Positions 47,674 through 59,600 of a stretch of 64,000 nucleotides of DNA are shown here, in pieces. How positions within the stretch are numbered: the stretch's first letter is position 1; each line of letters begins with the position of its first letter. This DNA is from Eutypa lata (taxonomy: Eukaryota; Ascomycota; Sordariomycetes; Xylariales; Diatrypaceae): positions 1,736,001 to 1,800,000 of the forward strand of contig JAKULF010000004.1 in NCBI GenBank assembly GCA_022661535.1, given 5' to 3'. The translations under genes were made by a program, and so were the position numbers. The notes beneath the pieces were generated by a model that saw only the letters and a list, made by a program, of their open reading frames with translations, was not told the DNA's origin and did no database searches.

Positions 47674-49977
47674 TCACACGAACTCTTCTGGCGATGGCGC
47701 AAGAGGATGCAGGTCTCCGGACGCATTTCCGTATGACACCCGGTAAGGGAGTCTCACCGCAGAGACTCGGGCAGATCTGGTGTGGGCTGGGGCTGGGCTG
47801 AGGGGTTGCAGTTGGACATCGCCCTCCCTGAAATCGGGCAACAGCGAAAGCTCGTCTTCATCTTCGCTAAAGCCCGGAATGTCTCGTCGTGGCGCCCAGG
47901 AAACCGGGGACCATGATACGGCGCCTCTTTCGGGGTCATCGTCTTGGTTGGAGGTGGGAGGCCGGGCCTCGGGCTGGGGGCCTGAGTCGAGCGTCTTGTC
48001 CGCATCGCACAGCACCCACTTCTCACTGGCGGCGTATAGGAACGGGCGGCCCTGGGCGCGGTAACTTTCTGCAAGCTGGTCAAAGGTCATGCGTAGGGTG
48101 GCGGCGGACGCTCTGTAGCGACGAGTGCGGTATAGCCAGACACAATGTGAGAGACCGAGAAGCGTTTCGGCAACGGCACTAGAGAACAGTATACTGTTAG
48201 CTAGCTGGCTACCTGAAGCTACGAGATGTGTTTCTTGACGGGACCAACTTACATGACGGCGAAGTACGCGACACCTGACTTGTTGTAGGGGGTATGCATT
48301 GCTGTCAAGGGTGTTAGTTTACCGCGTTTGCTTGCTCTCTTGCATGAAAGATCGCATGAGATGAACAAGGGGAAGACTTACCCATGGAGACCCAAGCGAA
48401 GTGAGATCCTAAAATACCGAGACCCAGTCCATACTATCAGGCCATAAAGGGTCAGCTCATCGCAACCTTCGCATAATATCACTTAGATGCCAGGAGAGCA
48501 AATAACTCACCACATTGATAGACACAGAGCGACCCTGGTGGTCCCAAGACTCAATTCCCAGAGATACCCAGGCCAACCAGGTCATTGCAGCAGCAGCAGT
48601 GGCCATCTGGGGACGACAGCCGACTCCATCGACACCGCAACCAGCATCCAACATCGCCACGATGAAAAACATGTATTCAAGGACCATGGTCGAGAGGAGA
48701 AGCAGGACAAGCCAACCAACGGAGGAGCAGAGACCTTTGACAAAGGACCATCGCTGATGAAGTCTTCTATAACCCAATCAAGCCAGCGCCAGGGGGCTAC
48801 TAGTCAGCACATGTTTCCAAGACCAGACCAACGACGGAATAGCGAGGAAAAGGGGATGACTGGATAGTGAAGCAGAGGATCTTGAGAGGATATATAGGGA
48901 GAGGATTACTTACCCGCCATCGAAGTTCATCTGGTATTGGACTACAAAAGCGACGAAACCGAGGAGGCCGAAGTGTACTTGCATAACAGACGGAACCGGA
49001 AAACGCGACGCCATGGACTGGCTCGCTGCGAGGACCTGGCCTGTTGGCTGATGTGTTAGTATATATCTAAGTATGTATCATAGCCCCTATTACGTAGCCT
49101 CTATACTCCTATAGAGGTTATAGTTTCGGCATCCAGTCTCAACAAATTCTCCATGTAAAGGGGGTAGGGTACAAGCATAGCAGTGACAAGCAGGAGGGTA
49201 AGTACTTCTTTGTAGGTGGCATAGGGCGGAGTTGGTGGTAGGACAAGAAGAGGAGGCCGGGGGGCGGGCACAGAGGGCTTGCATATGCTGAGGCGGGAGC
49301 CAGGGGCTTTGGTATATAGAGGCGGGAGCCGGGGTTTTCCGTATATGGAGGCGGGAGCCCGGGACTTCGTATATGGAGGCGGGAACCAGGGGCTTTCACA
49401 TATACAGGCGAGAGCTGGGGCTTTCGTATATAAAGGCGGGAGTCCGGGGCTTCGTATACGGAGGCGGGAACCAGGGGCTTCGTATATAAAGGCAGGAACC
49501 AGGGACTTTCATATATAAAGGCGGAGCCGGGGCCTTCGTATACGGAGGCGGGAACCAGGGGCTTCCATATATAAAGGCGGGAGCAAGGGGGAGATAGGAG
49601 AAGAATCCACTTACCAAAAAAACCAGCAAAGACACACAAAGTACTGACGAGACCCTTGAGTCCCGCGTTCCGCTTCGGACGCTGAGATGCGCAGCCCAGG
49701 TGGACCATCAGTCTTCCATACCAGAAGACGAAGCCCAGGAACTATAAAGCAGGGTAATAGGTTTCCGCACATCAGCTAACGCTCGTCGACTATAGAATCA
49801 TCTCGTTCACACCGGATCTCGGGGGGCATTTGCATTTATATCCAAGGGGGGCGGATGGGAGGAGGGAGGCCAAAGGAGAGCAAAATGACTTACCCCGAGA
49901 ATGAGCACACTGCTCTGCTCTTGGCCATATGGCGCGATAAGGCGGCCAGGCATGCCTGAAAAGGCGTCTTGAATCAT
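47674..49977 (-). CDS. orphan protein with about seven membrane segments
   Basis: Seven exons on the minus strand (49977-49894, 49741-49615, 49040-48914, 48766-48511, 48433-48382, 48301-48253, 48178-47674) join in frame to 399 aa. Hydrophobic segments lie at about 22-42, 55-77, 89-106, 125-152, 167-184, 199-217 and 226-246. Segments 4 and 5 are separated by a loop with C156 and C163 (DAGCGVDGVGCRPQ). A basic stretch, YRTRRYRAS, follows the last segment. The C-terminal tail of about 150 residues is acidic and Ser/Pro-rich (FSEDEDELSLLPDF) and probably cytosolic. This layout fits a receptor or transporter-like protein, but I see no motif of a known GPCR, PQ-loop or carrier family. Intron 2 is 574 nt, far longer than the others, because it contains a minisatellite. 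Confidence 0.75.
49262..49593. repeat. 28-30 bp minisatellite inside an intron
   Basis: About 11 units of GAGGCGGGAGCCAGGGGCTT followed by CGTATATA-like text can be aligned. The array lies wholly inside intron 2 (49041-49614) of the membrane protein gene. Unit length and the leading GAGGCGGG and trailing TATAT resemble the minisatellite at 513-1019, 48 kb away. Confidence 0.85.
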
Positions 49978-51250
49978 GGTTAATTGGAGACTGACTGTAT
50001 GAGAACTGATCAAGATTGTAAATATGTGTAGGTGATGTGTTTCAGTATTCAGAACGTGAAGAAGAGAGAAAGGTTGAATGGAAATCTACCAGACTGTGTG
50101 CGTTCACTAGAACTACTTGGGTTTTGTAGGTCAGATGTGAGTTCACGATAATTTGAAACCTAGATATATACATGCGTACATACGTACATGCGCGAGAGCT
50201 AAACCTCATAAAAATACATAGCTTACAGCTCCATTGTGAGGGGGCCAACAAGGGACTCCTAGTGGTAGCTTCTAGATCGTGAGAATGACTAGAGGCCCTA
50301 ACAACATGACTCCATCGCTGCCTAAAATATTTTTTTGCTAACAGATTGAGTACTACACACAAGGAGGGGTCAAGAGTTTAGAGAGGACGAGATTCTGTCA
50401 ATCAAGACAAAGAAAGGATTAATTCGTGACAATTACTAAACCAACATTTAGACCATCCTGTCATAACGACCAGTCTACTTATCCCCCTTGAGCAATGAAA
50501 ATCAGACTTAGGAGGTAGTCATACTGACTGCCAAATGAACTGACAACATGAGAGATGGTTATGGCCCTTTTATGGATACTTCAGAAGCCGGACCAATAAT
50601 TTATTAACTGCTCTAGCTGAAGCAATGCCTAGGAATTCGTAGATGATGTATATACCGTACATGAACTTTAAAGGGGGCCATAATATCACAAAATTAATAA
50701 CAATGCCACATGTGTTTAAGTTCTTAATAAAGGGAGTTAGTTCACTACAGCTCATATAGATTATCTTAGAAAGGATATAATAGTGACAGCCAAACTATAA
50801 GCACAACAAAAAATAAATAAAAATAAAAATAGGCAGCCTCATTAATCCCGCAGAATATTTAAGTAGACAGCCTATTTACGTATTCAATTCCAAACATGAT
50901 GAATGCGAGGTTAACCAATCCCAAAGGATATATCCATACGGAGTTGCCCGAACTGAAGACTTGGTATGTAAGGTTAATATTCCACTTGAATAGTCCATAT
51001 CAACTCTCAGATGAATGGGTGTCATAAATGTGAAATGGGGTCAAAGCTTGGGGGTGAATAGATATAGCTATTAATGCCCGCTTCACTACAACTCAAGGGG
51101 TAAAGTCCCCTTTATATAGGCTGCTAGACACCCTTTACAGGTTGCCGGAGCTTTGCTACCGAAGCTTCCCACTTCGCCTTCACCTCGAATGCTAGGTCTA
51201 TACCTTATAGCTTGACATTAACCTCCTTATTCAAACTTATCTTGCACAAC

Positions 51251-51268
51251 TATATATATATATATATA
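51251..51268. repeat. (TA)n microsatellite
   Basis: Nine uninterrupted TA units in an AT-rich spacer. Confidence 0.9.
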
Positions 51269-53279
51269 GGTTACTAAGTATGCATGATGACTCTTTATAC
51301 CACTGTGCATGATCTACGTGCATGAATGTATATTTGCAGGTGGGTGTAAAATGTATTCGCGGTTAAGCCTTCTATTTCAAGGAAGAGTAGACCATATTCT
51401 GATCAAGATACAAGATCTTGCATGTAGAGTTATGTGCTTTACACCACTGTATATGATAGAACTACGAAAGAGACTTTTGTCTGGCTAATTACTGGGACAT
51501 AGTTTTATTTATAGAGCTTGAAAGGAAGAGAAGAAATACGAAGCGAAATATTACTACAAAAATATATGTATGAGAAGTTGGGGAATTGGGCAAAGGTGAC
51601 AAAGAGGTGGCTTTGAAGAGGAATTATGTATATATTGGCTGGGATTCCCGACCTAGACTGCTGGCAATGCACCAAGCTTCCATGAGCCCTGGAAACGGCC
51701 TCCATATGCTCTCAATATCAATAGATCTTTTAGATGAAACAGACACAACTAAGTTGAGCCAAGACATGAACCTAGATGCAAAAGTTCCTTTACCTTTTGG
51801 GATGTATTCAAAATAGGCTCTTTCATTTAGCTATATGGAGATATGCTTAGGAAGATACACTATGAATGAAACAACAGCTGTACAGCTTTATTGAAGTCCC
51901 TAAATAATGCAGTCCTATTTACTTCCCTTAAAGTGACAGAGCATACTTCTTATTACAGGAATCATGAAAACACCTGTGGCCTTAGGGGCCGATATTTATA
52001 TATTTATATCATGTTGCGATTTCAAGTATTAGCTGGCATCCAACCAAGGTAACCCAGTACTCAAATCTACTTAGAACTTCCGCGTCACCCCCTGAGGGAG
52101 GCATGAAAAAACACCTGTGTGAAGTGACGCCTGTGTGACTGATATTTTCATACCTACACACCACCATCATCTATCAAGGAGAAGCTCTCACAACAATGCC
52201 ACCCCTGTTACTGCCGCCGTACTATTGTGCCCCTGTGCTCTGGTAAGTCCAAAAAGGGAGACATAATTCCAAGCCAGTCGGCACTTGGATCCCTAAAAGA
52301 ATGCACGACCTAGCATCCATCCACCTTGTAATTAAGTACGCCCAATTGTCACAATAGAACCATAGTCCACCCTAACTTGGGCCAGCAGTCACTGCAGTAA
52401 TAAGATTCTCAAGAAGATTAGAAGATATCATGTTGCTTTAGGGGTGTGCTCCCAGCAAGAGTTTAAAGGCTGCTTGCTGTGCCCGCCAGCCTGGTATTAT
52501 TAAATATTATTGATAATTAATATCTGGGTAAGGTCGTGGCATAAACGCTTCTATCTATATACACATACAAAGTACAACGTCTGCCTATCACCTTAGCCTA
52601 CGTAGCTAGCACTCTTTCCATACTTTGCGAACGTATCGCAATCAATACGCCCTTGTATTTGCTCTGCTATAGCTCTAAAGAAGAAAAGAGGAAAGAAAGC
52701 ATCTAGGACCTGAAGGGGGGTGCTCCCACCCTTTATAGGGCTCTGTGGAGCTACTCCACCACCTAGACCAGGGGTCTGCTATTGTGACAGAACGGGATCA
52801 GGGTTGTCGTTAGAGGGTTGGTTGGTTGGGGGGGGGGGGGTTGCTCTGGGACAGCTGCAACGTAGTTAATTGGGTAGTAAGTGGTCTTCCGGCATCAAGC
52901 ACTACAGTAGCAACGGTACGAACACAAAACAACTAAGAACAAGCAGGCAAAGGGGAAGGACACTGATATATGCCTTTGTTACCATCATACATAATAAACC
53001 TTGTGTGTGAAGGAAGCTATGAATAATACAGAAGAGCACTACAGTCACATGAGATCTGCCGAGTACGTAAGTAGGTATGCACCATCTCGCCTCGCAGACA
53101 ACCAACCGCACTTAACAAGTCAATCATATTTCTAAACAAGAGGAAGTGAAGACTCATCATCAATGATCTGATCAAAGCAAAAAAAGGGGTTTAAATATAA
53201 AAGAACACATAAGATAAAATAGATAGATGATGCTCCTTCCCGGATGTGAATCTCAAGACGTCCGTCTAACCGCAGGCTA

Positions 53280-53311
<32 letters not shown>

Positions 53312-53328
53312 ATAATAATAATGATAAT
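53280..53328. repeat. (TAG)n(TAA)n microsatellite
   Basis: About ten TAG units grade into about four TAA units. No gene is affected. Confidence 0.9.
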
Positions 53329-54755
53329 ATGGTGGAATCTGCTACGCAAACAAGACAAGGAGAGAAGATGAAATAAAATGCCCTGTTGTCCCGGAAAGAA
53401 AAAACCACGAAAGTGGGTGTAACAAGAAGGAAGATAACCACCATGAGTATTCGCGAGCCAATTCTTGGACCTAAAAAAGACAAGGAGAACCGGAAAGGTG
53501 CAGCAGCAGTGTAAAAGGTGGTAGGGTATGGTGTAATCGCATCAACCAAAAACAAAGATCGCCTCGACACCTTTCCTAAACTCGCATCTCATGCCATATT
53601 CTTTCCGTCTTTCTTTTCCCCCAGAGCCCCCCCATATTGAATAAAACCAGTCCCAGATACTCCCGCTGTTTTCCCAGTTATACCACTTGATGTTGCTAAC
53701 GCTTTAATGCAATGTGGGCAGATTTCGTACATTAACCCGAAAGAAGAAAAACAACAAACACCCCTAATGGAAGGTAGCGAGCGGTTCGGCGTTTGAAGGA
53801 TAATCGTTTTCGGCCACACGCACCCCTTTTAAAATGTTGAATCCGATCCAGTGCCCCCCCTTTTGGTTTGATTTCCAACAACTCCCCAGGATATAAAGTT
53901 GATGCTTCCCCAAACTTCAAATGTAAACGAGAGGACCCCAGCTGTATGTTATGCCATCCCCGCAAACAATCAGATACCTTTCGCCGTTTTATTGCAGAAT
54001 GCCCCGTGGATATTGACCCTTCCCTATATCATCTCCATCTTTTTGGGGACTACCTGACGTGGGTCTACCCGTGGTTCATCTTTTTTTAGACCATGCCGAA
54101 GATATTGAACGATGAGAAATGGGCGTTGCAAACGAGAGACGGCAACATTCCCTCCTGCTCGAGGGAAACCTCTCTTAGTAAGAGCCGGGAAAATGCAAGT
54201 CCCTCAATGCATACACGAGTTCCGATGTTGTCCAGATCCATATATTCGACAAATTAAGGAAACGCCAGCGCCATAGTGTGAGTGCCCGGAACCAGAACTA
54301 GAATAGAGACGCCGATGACCGCTGAAATATGTAATAAAACGAGAACACCACAGAATGCCGTCATGACCAACTCTTTAGTCGAAAACCGAGATGCATCTAG
54401 ATTCCCAGGGGATTAGCAACCACTTAGCGGGTGCTAGTGGGAATCGTCGTAAAAACTGTCGACGCCATCGCTAAGAAATCACTGATCGCAAATGCCAACA
54501 CAGATGCCATGAATAAGCCAATCCCCGTCGCTAATCCTGAGGAATCCAAATATGGTTTTAAGTTCCTTCGCTAGGGCGTGAACGGCCAAAGACAGACCCC
54601 ATCGAACGTAGCGCAAGAATGAATCGAGTAACATCTGAAGACTGTCTCCGTGACGCCGATGAACAAATTCCAGAATATGATGCATCAGTGAAATATCTCA
54701 AAAAAGGAAAAGTAAAAGAACATAGAAAAAATAAATTAAAATAGAAGATTTGAAA

Positions 54756-56525
54756 TCATCTCCCCATCATGTAGGCAGGAGGATAAGCGGAAGCGGAACC
54801 GTTTATCGTCGAGGAAGCGCTACTAGTCGATATAGGTGCGTTATACAGTGGACTATTATTCCACACACCGTTCGTGTTACCCGGATAGTTTGCTGATGAG
54901 TAAGAAGGAGCGGGGGGTCCAGGCGGCATCGACGAGCTCCCATTGTACGTTGACCTATTCAGACCTGGGGGGGCAGCTAAACCAGGCGGCGGCCCGTTGG
55001 CTGTCGTGAATCCGTGCCCCGAGCCTGACATCATGCCATTCAAGGCTCCCATAGAGTTAGCCCCAGTTTGGCTCGGTGACTGGCCTGACCGGACTCCAAG
55101 GGGGTTTTTCGAAAAGCTGAGACGAATACCACCTTTGACGCTATTATGAAGAAGTGTACCGTATAGCTCATGCAGCGCCTTCGTCGCGAACGATACATCT
55201 TCAAATTCAACAAAGCACATGGGTCCATTTTGCTTAGTGCGGAAGCAGAGACGCTTGTAACCACGCTGCTTTGAGAACATGGCCTTCAATTCGTCCTCGG
55301 ACGTATCAATGGGCAAATTACCGACGTAGAGCGTGTTGCAAGGGGGGTTCTGATCTGCAGGGTTCACAGGTGGAAAGTTCAGGCGCTGTTGTGGATAATG
55401 TTGACTGTTTAACTGATAGTTTATCGGGTGGTTCGCATTGTTCATGGCCGTTGGCGACATAGTGTTCCCGTGTGCGGAGAGAGGAGTCAAATGCGGGTGC
55501 CCATAGGATGGGAGGGATGCCGAGCTATTCGTCGTGGTATTGAGAGAAAGGTTCGCCATTCGCGTGATGGGTAGCTGAGGAGCGGTGGCTCTTCGCTGTT
55601 GGGTTGCTCCATTCTCGGCATAGGCTACTGGGTCCTTCAGCAATTCGCCCGTTTCATCATCCTCAGCAGCATCGTGACTGATTAACGTCTTCCCAGAGAT
55701 GCGCGGCCTCTCCGTAAGGTGGTTAGGGATGGGCGACTGTGGCGAGAAAAGGCTTTGGTAATGGGCGCTGGACTCGGGATTTGGCAGTTCATTGCTCGAA
55801 TACACGCTGTTCATCGGGGGTGAGATCTTTTCGAGCGACTGAAATGCCCCATTGAATCGGGACGGTTGACGTGACGTCGGGCCAGACGACGCAGGGGTCG
55901 GCGCGTTCGAGATGCCAGAGACAGCTGTTTCGGTCGGGTATCTTCGAGAACTAGTAGGGCTGCTAGAATGGATCTCGACGACCATTTCGACATCATTCGA
56001 CAAAGACTTCCCGTGTAACATATCCTTAGCCTGTTGCGCTCCAGCGGCGCTCCTGAACTTGACGATTGCCGAGCGAAACCCAATATCTTCCTGATCCGGC
56101 GACAGTATTTCGACATCAATTGTTTCCTGTGAGAATAATAACATTAACCGTAGCTTTTCCTCGGTAGTGTCGACAGGCAGACGGCGGATCAATACGGGTA
56201 CTGGAGAACTCGGAGTTGGCGTTGTCGCATAAGGTGTCCCGACCGGCCTACTGGCGGCATCCATGTCGAAGGGGCCCTTCATAGCACCCATTGATAAGGC
56301 ATATGACGATTGAGTTGATGCGACTGAGGATCGGAAATGTTGCGGCGGTTGTATGAAGGCCGAGGCGGCCATCGCGGATTTCGTAGAGGAGGCAGACGTG
56401 AAGGCGGGTAATAGAAATGAGCTTAGGCGATCAGATGACAACGGTGACGGCGATGATGATGAGAAAGTATATCTAATAGATGAATTTGGAACTATAACAG
56501 TTGAGGCGATTTGATCCTCCTTCAT
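54756..56525 (-). CDS. whi3: cell-cycle RNA-binding protein Whi3/Scw1
   Basis: Two-RRM protein of the Whi3 group, which binds mRNAs such as G1 cyclin transcripts and links cell cycle, growth and septation. The intronless frame gives 589 aa from the ATG at 56525 (MKEDQIAST). RRM1 is at about 110-186: [20 protein letters not shown], with RSAIVKF as RNP1-like. RRM2 is at about 395-475: [20 protein letters not shown], then [21 protein letters not shown] and [13 protein letters not shown], which is characteristic of Whi3. The linker is Ser/Pro/Asn-rich, and the C-terminus is Gly/Pro/Asn/Ser-rich and prion-like. Upstream the frame stays open to 56564, where GTGCCTCAT directly follows a TTCCAG acceptor-like site, so an upstream coding exon is possible and the N-terminus is uncertain. 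Confidence 0.9.
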   Translation of the reverse strand: MKEDQIASTVIVPNSSIRYTFSSSSPSPLSSDRLSSFLLPAFTSASSTKSAMAASAFIQPPQHFRSSVASTQSSYALSMGAMKGPFDMDAASRPVGTPYATTPTPSSPVPVLIRRLPVDTTEEKLRLMLLFSQETIDVEILSPDQEDIGFRSAIVKFRSAAGAQQAKDMLHGKSLSNDVEMVVEIHSSSPTSSRRYPTETAVSGISNAPTPASSGPTSRQPSRFNGAFQSLEKISPPMNSVYSSNELPNPESSAHYQSLFSPQSPIPNHLTERPRISGKTLISHDAAEDDETGELLKDPVAYAENGATQQRRATAPQLPITRMANLSLNTTTNSSASLPSYGHPHLTPLSAHGNTMSPTAMNNANHPINYQLNSQHYPQQRLNFPPVNPADQNPPCNTLYVGNLPIDTSEDELKAMFSKQRGYKRLCFRTKQNGPMCFVEFEDVSFATKALHELYGTLLHNSVKGGIRLSFSKNPLGVRSGQSPSQTGANSMGALNGMMSGSGHGFTTANGPPPGLAAPPGLNRSTYNGSSSMPPGPPAPSYSSANYPGNTNGVWNNSPLYNAPISTSSASSTINGSASAYPPAYMMGR

Positions 56526-59500
56526 GCTTTGGAGCGCATGCGATTGGATTGCCCTATGAGGCACCTGGAATATACGCGAGAGGCTGCAGTCTTGACTAGA
56601 GCCCTTTCTTCTGGGGATTTTTGATTTTTGGGGATGGTGAGAACTAGAGATTTGACGACGATCGCGCTGATCGCAAGATTGAATGCGCGCAGTTAAACTA
56701 AGGTAGGCAAAGTAGTGGGCAGTGGGCGGTGGACAAAGTGGGTGGGTGTCGCAGCGAACTTTTTAGCGCATGTAAGTAAGTTTTTTGTATTATATTGTAA
56801 TTGTACAATACAATGCAAAGCGATATATAAGTATGTAATACAATACAGGTGAGTACGTACGTACGTACGTGCAGGCGCGCGGGCTTGCGGGCTCTGTGTG
56901 TGTGCGTGCGTGCGTGCGTTGGCGGTATTGAGTATTGGGGATTGATTGTACTTTGTATTTATATGTATGCAATAGCGCGACACAATGCAGTATTGACTTA
57001 AGTAATTGACGAACCAAGTTGGATACCAGGTAGAAGGCAGTGATGCGCTTTTTCAGCCGTGCTGCAGTACGCCAGTTCGCAGGACGAAAATTTAATGGGA
57101 TTGATGAAAGTGAAAGTGATAGGAAAGGTTAAAATTCTTAATGACCCAATGCCCGTTTACTTTTCTTTTGCTTGTCGCAAATGAGATAGAGGACGATGGA
57201 TGGGAGTGCGAGGGGAGACGGCGACGCGCGCAACTACCTGGAGGGAAATAATTATGGAGAAAAAACGTGACGACGTGGTCGGTTCTGTTCGTTTCGCTTT
57301 GTTCGGATCGGGGATGGTGGTGGAGGAATGCAGTTCCAGTTCCAGTTCCAGTTCTAGAGAAAAAAGGGGGGACGAGAAAAATAAAGGATAGGCACAAAAT
57401 CAACCTCTACAAAGTAGTACGTGTGTGGAGGAGGCAACAAATGGTTTTCGCTTTTTTACTCCAGGAAAAGTTGGGGCGGTTGGAGAAAAGACTTGGTGGA
57501 GGAATTGGGGGGGGAGGAGAGGTGATGAGATTCCTGAAGTAGGTCGGGTACAACAGACTAGGTATGTAAATAACTGACTATATCCCCACCATCTACCTAG
57601 ATTTATGTGTACGTTAAGAGGTAGGCCAGAGAGAGAAAGAAGGAGAAGAAAGCGAGACAATGGCTTAGTATGCTATGATGTATGAAGTATGTAGGTTGGT
57701 ATTATATGAGGTATTAGTGTAAATGTAAAGGAGAGAGAATAAAGACTGTTCCAGTGTCCAATGTATGTATGTATGAATGTAGGTATGGGCATGTCTATGG
57801 CTATCTGTCTGCGTAAGAGAGTTAAAAGTAAGTACCTACATACATACATAAGGTATGGATGGTATGTATGAAGTTGGTTTAGTGTAAGTGGTTATCAGTG
57901 GTTGTATTGGCTATGCGTGTGCATGCATGAAAGGTAGTAGGTAGCTCTAGACATTATATTGAAACTATCTCGGTTGGTATTCAGTCCCCAGGTCCTCGAA
58001 GGCATGTCCAGTAAGTACCAGACGTCGAAGACAGTTAAAGCAGAGTGAGAAGAGAGAAAAGAGCCCACCTGCCCGCCCACCACCACTACCACCAACACCA
58101 CCACCACTCCACATCTATCCAAGAGTGGCCAGGCCAGGATGGGTACCAGAAAAGAGGACGGTTCCTGTCAGTCCTGTTCTGGCCCAGTGAATAGGATAGT
58201 GGATGGTGGATGGGTGCATGGTAAGCTTTCTGAGTGGTCAATCGGGGAAGATTCAAGATTGGTAGCCGCAGCTTAATGGCTTGACTAAGTCCCTTAGCTG
58301 CAGTAGCCTAGGTCGGATTAGCGGTCGAGCAGGTACAAGCAGAGGCTTAGCAACGTTTAGGTATAGTACGAGCCGCGGTACTTTCCTGGGGCGTGCTTAA
58401 GCTCCCGCCGAAGAAAACCAGCTTGCCTGTCTGTCAGCAAATCCAACATGGGGAGCGTCTGGGTGAAGAGAAAAAGAGAGGCGAAAAAGAAACGATCGCG
58501 CCAGAAAATCAATCAAATGCGATACCGACTATTTATTTCTGAGATTAGTCTCTATAGGAAGAACATCGAGTACTTACAGGTAGGAACCATACACACCAGT
58601 GGTGCTCATCAAAACCTTAGGTAGTAGACCAGGATGAACGTGCATGTATGTATTGATGTGCACGATTATTGCACAGTACATACATGCCTACACCTCTACA
58701 TAGTAGTGAAATTCAGCCCAGCCGGGTGGGAGTATGCACGTGTAGGTAGGTGGTATGTATATGTATATATCTACCTATCTCTATAGGTACTTAACAACTA
58801 TTAATGCTAACATATATACCACTGTCGCATGCCTTATATAAGTATAATACATGTCTATCTACGCACAGGGTAAGGTAATGGGCCGCCCCGCTACAAAATA
58901 CACATCTACTACATGTGAGCAATATGTTTAATACGTTGTAGGAACTACCTACTACCTCTAGGAGGTCTACAATAGTAGCGCTCCTTTCTACCTGAGATAG
59001 TTACTACCTGCATATACTTTATTATACTATCACGCCGCATACATGCATTTTACGTTTACCTTGCCTCCATAAACAGGTAGCGAATGCGACTAACACTCGT
59101 AAGTTTACCTAGAAGAACAGCGGCGCCTTGGGAAATGGAGAGGAAATGGGGCCCTCCTGCATTCGCGCAAACTGCCGGCTAACCAGGATGGACGCGTAAC
59201 ATGTTCAGGAGGAGTAGCAGAGGTAGGTAGGTCCAGGTAGGTAGCAGACTAAAATAAAACTGCAAGGTAGAGTGGGTGTGGAAAATACTACATACATCCC
59301 TAGCATACATACAATACCATACCATACCATACATGTATGTATGTAGAGGAAACTAGGTTAGTATGTAGCCAAGTTGCATACTTGAGTATTGATGTGATAC
59401 ACTTTCCCCTTGGATGTCTGGGAGTGGGGCCCCGGGAGAGGTCGAAGACTTGATGTCCAGTGGCAGCAATCCAAATGATGCCTTTTGACTGATTAATGAC

Positions 59501-59600
59501 AGGTACGTACATACTTCACTCTATACCCTGATGCTACCATCATACCTTATTCGTCCAGCGGGCCTGGAGATTAGAGACGTTTAGCTTTAGCGCCAAATGC
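56526..59600. other. gene-free spacer with microsatellites, WHI3 5' region
   Basis: Probably contains the WHI3 promoter and long 5' UTR. Many simple repeats: (GTAC)n at 56853-56872, (TG)n/(CGTG)n at about 56895-56919, (GTAT)n near 57762-57775, and GTAGGT and CATAC runs at 58740-58790 and 59220-59345. No gene is supported. Confidence 0.4.
56853..56919. repeat. (GTAC)n and (TG)n/(CGTG)n microsatellites
   Basis: About five GTAC units, a short GC-rich spacer, then alternating TG and CGTG units. Located about 330 bp upstream of the WHI3 start. Confidence 0.85.

Larger units (their letters stand above)
49978..54755. other. 4.8-kb gene-free spacer
   Basis: Holds the promoter of the membrane protein gene and, at its right end, the probable long 3' UTR of WHI3. 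The middle (50400-52100) is AT-rich. Repeats: (TA)n at 51251-51268, a G run near 52829-52840, and (TAG)n(TAA)n at 53280-53328. A 68-codon ATG frame at 54479-54685 (-) is discussed under findings. Confidence 0.4.
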
